A stretch of 47,388 nt of DNA. Origin: a virus. How positions within the stretch are numbered: position 1 is the stretch's first letter; the number at the start of each line of letters is the position of its first letter. Both the position numbers and the translations under genes were made by a program. The stretch lies in the IMG/VR virus record IMGVR_UViG_3300022659_000304, positions 1 to 47,388 of that record; one strand, 5' to 3'. Positions 42,721 through 47,388 of the stretch are shown here, in pieces. The notes beneath the pieces are model-generated. The model searched no databases and was not told where the DNA came from. It worked only from the letters and a program-made list of their open reading frames with translations.

Positions 42721-43668
42721 ATGAATAATATTAACTTTAAGAATTTCAAAGAGGCTGGCCAAGCCATTTTAAAATTCTTATCTCAACGATTTGGATTTAA
42801 GTTATGGATGATTACCCGTACCGAAGGTGATGACTGGATCGTGTTACTAAGTGAAGATAATGGCTATAACGTTAAGCCAGGACAAGTATTTCGATGGGCA
42901 GATTCTTTCTGCTCACACATGGTACAAAATAATGCGCCCCGCATTGCCCCCTATTCACCTGATATTCAAGTTTACGTAGACGCACCTATAAATCACTTAG
43001 TCCCAATTAAAGCCTATATCGGCCAACCTCTGTATAAAGAAGATGGGTCCCTTTTTGGCACTCTCTGTGCAATCGATCCTGAACCTCAATCTAAAAATCT
43101 GGTCGAGGAAGCTCCATTATTTGAGCTGCTAGCACAAGTGCTTAGCTATAATATTCAAGCTGAATTAAAAGCCGCTGAGTACATACGTAAAGCTGAACGG
43201 TTTGAAATGGAGGCATTGTCCGATCCCATGACTGGCCTTTTTAACCGTCGTGCTTGGGACCAGTTAATTGAATTAGAAGAAAAGCGCTGTAAGCGATATG
43301 GTCACCCTGTTGCTATTCTTATGATTGATCTTAATGACCTCAAGATCACCAATGATACTTTGGGGCATGCTGCAGGTGATGAACTCATTCAAAGAATGGC
43401 TTTAACCCTCAAAAACAATGTACGCAATAATGATATTGTCGCTCGTTTAGGTGGTGATGAGTTTGCTGTACTCAGTATTGAAACCAACCGAGAAAATGCG
43501 GATAAACTTGCAACCAGAATTCAAACTGCTATTGCAAAAGCTGGCATTAGTGCTGCAATTGGTCTTGCAATGCGAAATTCAAAATACGGTCTATCAGCAG
43601 CTATCATAGAGGCAGATGAAAAAATGTATCAGGATAAAGTCTTAAGCAAATCACCTGAGACTAATTAA
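42721..43668 (+). CDS. GAF-GGDEF diguanylate cyclase
   Basis: Makes cyclic di-GMP from two GTP. The 315 residues have a GAF sensor domain (about 10-150; IGQPLYKEDGSLFGTLCAIDP) and a GGDEF domain (165-308). The active site is intact: DPMTGLFNRRAW at 168-179, NDTLGHAAGDELI and GGDEF at 244-248. An inhibitory I-site RxxD (R235, D238) lies five residues upstream, so product feedback is expected. There are no membrane segments. A TATAAT -10 candidate lies at 42649-42654. Its presence among lysogenic genes suggests the prophage may alter host biofilm or motility. Confidence 0.92.
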   Translation: MNNINFKNFKEAGQAILKFLSQRFGFKLWMITRTEGDDWIVLLSEDNGYNVKPGQVFRWADSFCSHMVQNNAPRIAPYSPDIQVYVDAPINHLVPIKAYIGQPLYKEDGSLFGTLCAIDPEPQSKNLVEEAPLFELLAQVLSYNIQAELKAAEYIRKAERFEMEALSDPMTGLFNRRAWDQLIELEEKRCKRYGHPVAILMIDLNDLKITNDTLGHAAGDELIQRMALTLKNNVRNNDIVARLGGDEFAVLSIETNRENADKLATRIQTAIAKAGISAAIGLAMRNSKYGLSAAIIEADEKMYQDKVLSKSPETN

Positions 43669-43715
43669 TAAAAAACGCGAACCCGACGCGGCTCTTGGAT
43701 CGGGTGGAGAAAAAT

Positions 43716-43889
43716 ATGCCTTCAATTGAAGAAAAACGCTTAGCTATTGAGATGGCTGATAAAATCATACAAACACGATTGTCCCATCAATTAACTCAAA
43801 ATATGAAGGATAATATTCGATCCGGTGAAGTTGAGTACTGGAAAGAAATTTATACTGAATGCTTGAAGATAAGTGGTTCAGATAACTAA
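43716..43889 (+). CDS. hypothetical protein, 57 aa
   Basis: Starts at ATG 43716 behind GGTGGAG (MPSIEEKRLAIEMADKII). Helical (MKDNIRSGEVEYWKEIYTECL). Convergent with the next gene and overlapping it by 4 bases. It may be co-transcribed with the GGDEF gene. Not recognised. Confidence 0.6.
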   Translation: MPSIEEKRLAIEMADKIIQTRLSHQLTQNMKDNIRSGEVEYWKEIYTECLKISGSDN

Positions 43890-44065
43890 TTTTGACTTTC
43901 GGTAAGTCTTGAAACCATCGCCTCTTGATCAGTAATAGTGAGCTGCTTATTATCGAATACATAAGCTTCAGCTATATTTATGTACTCCTGTATCAGTACA
44001 TGATCATGTGTACCTAAAGACACATATGTTTGATATAGATTCGCCCGAAACTCTTCTCTAGTCAT
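43886..44065 (-). CDS. hypothetical protein, 59 aa
   Basis: Starts at ATG 44065 behind GGAG (MTREEFRANLYQTYVSLGTH). The rest is helical (VLIQEYINIAEAYVFDNKQ). A minus-strand gene between two plus-strand operons. Not recognised. Confidence 0.55.
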   Translation of the reverse strand: MTREEFRANLYQTYVSLGTHDHVLIQEYINIAEAYVFDNKQLTITDQEAMVSRLTESQN

Positions 44066-44082
44066 TATTATAATCTCCAAAC

Positions 44083-44103
44083 AACCCATCCCTGTGATGG
44101 GTT
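44083..44103. terminator. terminator before second CI-controlled operon
   Basis: AACCCATC-CCTGT-GATGGGTT followed by TTCTTTT on the plus side. Confidence 0.75.
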
Positions 44104-44150
44104 TTCTTTTGTCTATTAAAACACAAAAGTAATTTTTATTACCATTTGTA

Positions 44151-44179
44151 TTGACTTATTAGGTAAGTTAACTTACTTT
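44151..44179 (+). promoter_or_regulatory. CI-controlled promoter (pL-like) with operator
   Basis: TTGACT (44151-44156), a 17-base spacer and TACTTT (44174-44179). In the spacer and -10 region lies GGTAAGTTAACTTACT (44162-44177) with the perfect dyad GTAAGTT/AACTTAC, matching the operators next to cI. CI should therefore silence the recombination operon in the lysogen, as at lambda OL. Confidence 0.85.
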
Positions 44180-44197
44180 AGTTCTCGTAGACAACAA

Positions 44198-44231
44198 AAA
44201 AGCGCCGAAGTTTGAGACCCGAAGCGCTTTT
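44198..44231. promoter_or_regulatory. leader hairpin downstream of the pL-like promoter
   Basis: AAAAGCGC-18-GCGCTTTT, an 8-bp stem about 10 bases after the expected transcription start. The arms are flanked by a direct CGAAG repeat. It could be an attenuator or antitermination target, or a terminator for antisense transcription. Confidence 0.55.
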
Positions 44232-44253
44232 ACAGATAACTGCGAGATCAATT

Positions 44254-44499
44254 ATGAACAAAAATCCTATTCAAAGCAACCTGCCGGAGTTCGGCCAGTC
44301 GCGCCAAACATCTGAGCGCTTGTACCAACATCCAGAACCCAAACAATCTGTAGCAAAGGAAATCACTAAAAACTTAGCTGCGTGGATGGTTCTATTTTCA
44401 GTATTTTTTGGCCTTTCAGTAATGATTCTTCATGCAGCCGAAAAACAATCTGCTTATCAAGCGGAATCAATTGTTAAGGCAGTTGGGGGTGCTAAATGA
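44254..44499 (+). CDS. single-pass membrane protein, 81 aa
   Basis: Starts at ATG 44254 (MNKNPIQSNLPEFGQSRQ) behind GAGAT; an in-frame earlier start lies in the leader hairpin. One transmembrane helix (NLAAWMVLFSVFFGLSVMIL) at about 45-65. First gene of the recombination operon, overlapping the exonuclease gene by 4 bases. Function unknown. Confidence 0.6.
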   Translation: MNKNPIQSNLPEFGQSRQTSERLYQHPEPKQSVAKEITKNLAAWMVLFSVFFGLSVMILHAAEKQSAYQAESIVKAVGGAK

Positions 44500-45476
44500 A
44501 TACTCAAGTAAATTTACAAAGCATCGAAGATGCTCGTCAAGAATGGTTGCAATCACGCCGTCTTGGTATTGGTGGTTCTGATGTAGCGGCAATCTTAGGC
44601 TTGAGCAAATACAGCTCTCCCTATCAATTGTGGCTGGATAAGACAGGTCGCTCTGAACTGGAAGACAGCACCAGCGAACCGGCTTACTGGGGCAACATGC
44701 TGGAAGATATCGTAGCCAAGGAATATGCCAAACGTAACGGCGTAAAGGTGCAACGCGTTAATGCAACGATCGCCCACCCTGAACATGACTGGATGCGTGC
44801 CAATATTGATCGCGCCATTATCAACCCTGAAATCGCCGGCAATGTCCGTATTAAAGATGGCAAGTTGACCACCGACCGCATCTTAGAATGCAAGACAGCG
44901 AATCAGTACCTAGCGAAGTTATGGGGAGATGAGCAATCTGAACAGGTGCCAGATTACTACCTGACGCAAGTGCAGTGGTACATGGGTATTACAGGCGCTT
45001 CGATGTGTGGCTTGGGTGTGCTGATCGGTGGTCAGAAGTTCCGTAGCTATCAGGTCGCATTCGATCCTGAGCTGTTTGAAATGCTTACAGATGAATGCTC
45101 AAAGTTCTGGAATGAGCATGTTCAGGCTGACGTCCCACCAGCTCCAACCACGTTTGATGATGTTCTGCATCGCTGGTCTACTCATAATCCTGATCAGGCA
45201 CTACAGGCAGATGACGACCTTGCTCAGCTGGTCGCTGAATATAAGGACCTAAACGCCACGATCAAAGAAGCCAGTGGTGAGTTAGATACCCTCAAGCTAC
45301 AAATCTGCACCCGCATGGAAGATGCGGAGATGATTATTGCTGAGGAAAAGCGTCTAGCAACATTCAAATACCAAGAACGCAACACCCTAGATAGCAAAGC
45401 ACTGAAAGCCGCTCACCCGGATATTTACGAACAATTTGTGAAGACTTCAAGCACTCGCGTGCTGCGCATTAATTAA
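44496..45476 (+). CDS. YqaJ-family phage recombination exonuclease
   Basis: Double-strand-end exonuclease that works with RecT. The 326 residues carry RRLGIGGSDVAAILGLSKY at the start, YWGNMLEDIVAKEYAKRNG (Glu), ANIDRAII (Asp) and ILECKTAN (Glu-x-Lys), the PD-(D/E)xK catalytic set. The C-terminal part is helical. It overlaps the membrane protein gene and lies 18 bases upstream of recT, the normal pair. Confidence 0.92.
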   Translation: MNTQVNLQSIEDARQEWLQSRRLGIGGSDVAAILGLSKYSSPYQLWLDKTGRSELEDSTSEPAYWGNMLEDIVAKEYAKRNGVKVQRVNATIAHPEHDWMRANIDRAIINPEIAGNVRIKDGKLTTDRILECKTANQYLAKLWGDEQSEQVPDYYLTQVQWYMGITGASMCGLGVLIGGQKFRSYQVAFDPELFEMLTDECSKFWNEHVQADVPPAPTTFDDVLHRWSTHNPDQALQADDDLAQLVAEYKDLNATIKEASGELDTLKLQICTRMEDAEMIIAEEKRLATFKYQERNTLDSKALKAAHPDIYEQFVKTSSTRVLRIN

Positions 45477-45494
45477 GATTTAAGGTAGAAGAAT

Positions 45495-46487
45495 ATGAAC
45501 TCAATTGTTAAAACAGGCCAAAACGCTGCCGTTAATTTCTTAACTCCGAACAACCTGCAAGAAGCAATGCAGATTGCCGGCATCCTTGCCGAGTCTGACA
45601 TTGTGCCGAAGGACTACCAGCGCAAGCCTGGGAACATTCTTGTTGCTATGCAATGGGGTGCTGAAATTGGCTTGCAGCCATTACAGGCAATGCAAAACAT
45701 TGCGGTGATTAATGGTCGCCCCTCTATCTGGGGCGATGCAATGCTTGCCCTTGTTCGTGGATCTGGCCTACTCGACTTCATCCGCGAGGAAATTTCCGAA
45801 GATGGTCAAAAAGCCACTGTAACTGTGAAGCGGAAAAATGAAGAACCAGTTGCTTCAGTATTCACAATGGAGGATGCGAAAAAGGCAGGTCTATCAGGTA
45901 AACAGGGGCCTTGGACGCAGTATCCAAAACGCATGTTAAAGCTACGTGCGCGTTCCTATGCCCTGCGTGACGTGTTCCCGGATGTGCTCAAGGGCATGGC
46001 AATTGCTGAGGAGGAAAAAGATAAGGAAATTGATATTACTCCCACTGCACCAGAAACCAGTACAACGAAGGCAAATAGCGGATCGTCATCGCTGAAAGCG
46101 CGCATGGCCAAAAAGAAAGATGCTGTCGAGTCGGTGGCTACAGAAATTGACCTAACCCCGTACTACCAACGTATTGATAACGCCACTTCTCTTGAGGAAC
46201 TCGATCAGATCGGTGCTGACATTGCTGAGTTGAATTTAGGTGAGCCAGCTAAATCTGAAATCGGCGAAGTGTTTAAAGCCAAGCGTAAAGAGCTAAAAGC
46301 TGCCCAGGCTTTTCCCGATGAATCAATTCAGTCAGTAATTAACGAGATCAGCAACACGACCGATCTGGAATCACTTAACGCAATTATGGCTTCACGCTTT
46401 GAGCCCTTCACGGCTCAGATGACTGAGGAGCAGATCAGTCAGATTAATTCAGCGTATGAAGCACAAGAAGCGGCGCTAACGCCATGA
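45495..46487 (+). CDS. recT: RecT-family annealing protein
   Basis: Single-strand annealing protein paired with the exonuclease upstream. The 330 residues contain AMQWGAEIGLQPLQAMQNIAVINGRPS and MLKLRARSYALRDVFPDVLKG, the RecT/Bet signatures. A long variable C-terminus follows (SGSSSLKARMAKKKD, then helices). It overlaps the next small gene by 4 bases. Confidence 0.93.
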   Translation: MNSIVKTGQNAAVNFLTPNNLQEAMQIAGILAESDIVPKDYQRKPGNILVAMQWGAEIGLQPLQAMQNIAVINGRPSIWGDAMLALVRGSGLLDFIREEISEDGQKATVTVKRKNEEPVASVFTMEDAKKAGLSGKQGPWTQYPKRMLKLRARSYALRDVFPDVLKGMAIAEEEKDKEIDITPTAPETSTTKANSGSSSLKARMAKKKDAVESVATEIDLTPYYQRIDNATSLEELDQIGADIAELNLGEPAKSEIGEVFKAKRKELKAAQAFPDESIQSVINEISNTTDLESLNAIMASRFEPFTAQMTEEQISQINSAYEAQEAALTP

Positions 46488-46621
46488 GTTATTCCTACTC
46501 TTCTATGACCCGCGTGCTGCTTGTGCAGCACAAAGGTCGGGTTAGAACTTACCGCAACATCAACCTATTCGGTATTGATGATTGCCTTCGAAATTTTGCG
46601 AACACCTGGGGGTACAGATGA
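46484..46621 (+). CDS. small early protein, 45 aa
   Basis: Starts at ATG 46484 within the recT stop (ATGA). Product MSYSYSSMTRVLLVQHKGRV continues with RTYRNINLFGIDD. The stop overlaps the next start (ATGA). Basic, beta-type; unknown. Confidence 0.6.
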   Translation: MSYSYSSMTRVLLVQHKGRVRTYRNINLFGIDDCLRNFANTWGYR

Positions 46622-46860
46622 TCTTCAGAATTAAAAAGAAGCATGAAGTTGGTTTCAAGCTATGGCTAGAAAAATTGGGTTATACCAAAAATGAACTTGC
46701 AGATGGCAGCTCGACATTTAGCGGCAAAGGCACACGCAAGACACTAAGTTATGTGCTTTTAAAGAAAGATTTAACAGGTAATGCAGCATGCCAGGTGCTA
46801 TTTCATGAATATGAAGAACATCTGGATAACCCTGATTATTTAGATGTGAAGGTGGCGTGA
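46618..46860 (+). CDS. small early protein, 80 aa
   Basis: Starts at ATG 46618 (MIFRIKKKHEVGFKLWLEKLG), coupled to the preceding gene. Basic N-terminus; ends DNPDYLDVKVA. Coupled to the next gene (TGATG). Unknown. Confidence 0.6.
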   Translation: MIFRIKKKHEVGFKLWLEKLGYTKNELADGSSTFSGKGTRKTLSYVLLKKDLTGNAACQVLFHEYEEHLDNPDYLDVKVA

Positions 46861-47024
46861 TGGATAGTAGTTCTAAAGAAGTCGTTGAGCAAACTCCTTT
46901 TGATCATGCGCAATGGCTTTGGTGCGCTGATTGGTGCAAGAAAAAAGGATTAAGCCCATATGATTCTAAGAACTGGGCAGATGCAAAGTTTGAATACTTG
47001 AAGGCTCAAGGAGAAGAACAATGA
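46860..47024 (+). CDS. small early protein, 54 aa
   Basis: Starts at ATG 46860 (MDSSSKEVVEQTPFDHAQWLW), with CADWCKKKGLSPYDSKNWAD following. It is translationally coupled on both sides (TGATG, ATGA). Resembles short phage early proteins; unknown. Confidence 0.6.
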   Translation: MDSSSKEVVEQTPFDHAQWLWCADWCKKKGLSPYDSKNWADAKFEYLKAQGEEQ

Positions 47025-47185
47025 CTGATATTCAAAAACCATGTGAGCCTTGTGAAGATAGCAGTATCGATAAACAAGTAAGCGTGATGGATCAATTCAT
47101 TGCTGACGGTGGTTTTGATCAAGCTTTTAAAGATGTATTTGGATTGCCGGAGACGGTAGTAAGAAGCTTAAAGGAGGTGTCATGA
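47021..47185 (+). CDS. small early protein, 54 aa
   Basis: Starts at ATG 47021 (MTDIQKPCEPCEDSSIDKQ), with a CxxC pair, then VMDQFIADGGFDQAFKDVFG. Overlaps the xis-like start. GGAGG for that gene lies in its end. Unknown. Confidence 0.6.
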   Translation: MTDIQKPCEPCEDSSIDKQVSVMDQFIADGGFDQAFKDVFGLPETVVRSLKEVS

Positions 47186-47388
47186 GTGAATCTGAACGTG
47201 ATTTACTCGAAGCTATCTTTGATGAGATGCAGGAGCTCAAACGAGCAATGGCAAATCAAGATGAACGTCGAGTAAGTATCAAGGAATTTGCCAAGCGCAT
47301 GAACATGAGCGAACCAACTTTGTATGACCGGATCAAAAAGGAGAAATTGACCAGCCAAGCAAAGATGGTCCACGAAGTTACTACCTAA
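47182..47388 (+). CDS. excisionase-like HTH protein, possibly frameshifted at its end
   Basis: The 68 residues have a helical start (SERDLLEAIFDEMQELKRAM) and a MerR/Xis-type helix-turn-helix (RRVSIKEFAKRMNMSEPTLYDRIKKEKL). As read it ends SQAKMVHEVTT. Adding one A at 47353 gives TKPSKDGPRSYYL, a wing typical of excisionases; joined to position 1 the frame closes NA-stop at 6-8, overlapping int. GGAGG lies 7 bases before ATG 47182. Confidence 0.65.
   Translation: MSESERDLLEAIFDEMQELKRAMANQDERRVSIKEFAKRMNMSEPTLYDRIKKEKLTSQAKMVHEVTT

Noticed and set aside
1-47388. Insertion sequences or transposases
   Set aside because: No transposase-like protein or terminal inverted repeats with target duplications were seen, despite the Mu-like head genes.

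Overview
The window looks like a complete or near-complete temperate siphophage (prophage) of Acinetobacter or a close Moraxellaceae relative. The grounds are AT-rich DNA, a UmuD with a [12 protein letters not shown]-terminus followed by UmuC, and a typical prophage gene order. It starts exactly at an integrase ATG and ends exactly at the stop codon of an excisionase-like gene on the same strand. If the ends are joined, xis and int form one operon, so this may be a circular phage genome of about 47.4 kb opened at int.

Layout. (1) 1-4154, + strand: P4-type integrase, an interrupted unrecognised gene, and an umuDC operon behind a UmuDAb-like palindrome. (2) 4208-5381, - strand: lysis genes (endolysin and two membrane proteins). 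(3) 5461-31801, - strand: late genes, read from terminase toward tail. DUF2280 small terminase, TerL, Mu-like DUF935 portal, Mu F-like head protein, protease/scaffold, decoration protein, major capsid, Mu-like connector and completion proteins, tail tube, chaperone, tape measure and a large tail-tip cluster. Small envelope or membrane genes are inserted at 16993-20646 and 26190-26591, most with their own terminators. (4) 31846-38862, - strand: metallopeptidase, nucleases, a Q-like regulator, a DnaC-type loader, a lambda O-like initiator carrying an iteron origin inside its own gene, CII and Cro. (5) 38963-43889, + strand: CI and a lysogenic-conversion block (acetyltransferase-PUA plus ASCH pair, two lipoproteins of which one is MliC-like, and a GAF-GGDEF diguanylate cyclase). 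(6) 44151-47388, + strand: a second CI-type operator and promoter driving YqaJ exonuclease, RecT, several small genes and the xis-like gene.

Control is laid out like a mirrored lambda. Three operators lie between cI and cro and one in the promoter of the recombination operon; all share GGTAAG half-sites. The Cro promoter runs into cII, the initiator, the loader and Q. A promoter plus terminator upstream of the late genes resembles lambda pR'-tR'. The head module is Mu-like while replication, recombination and control are lambda-like, so the genome is a mosaic.

An important caveat is that at least 15 genes, including the capsid, tape measure and terminase, are interrupted at homopolymers. In nearly every case adding one base (two in a few) restores a sensible full-length protein. 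This looks like systematic homopolymer undercalling in an unpolished assembly rather than decay. Several genes are therefore described as single interrupted reading frames.
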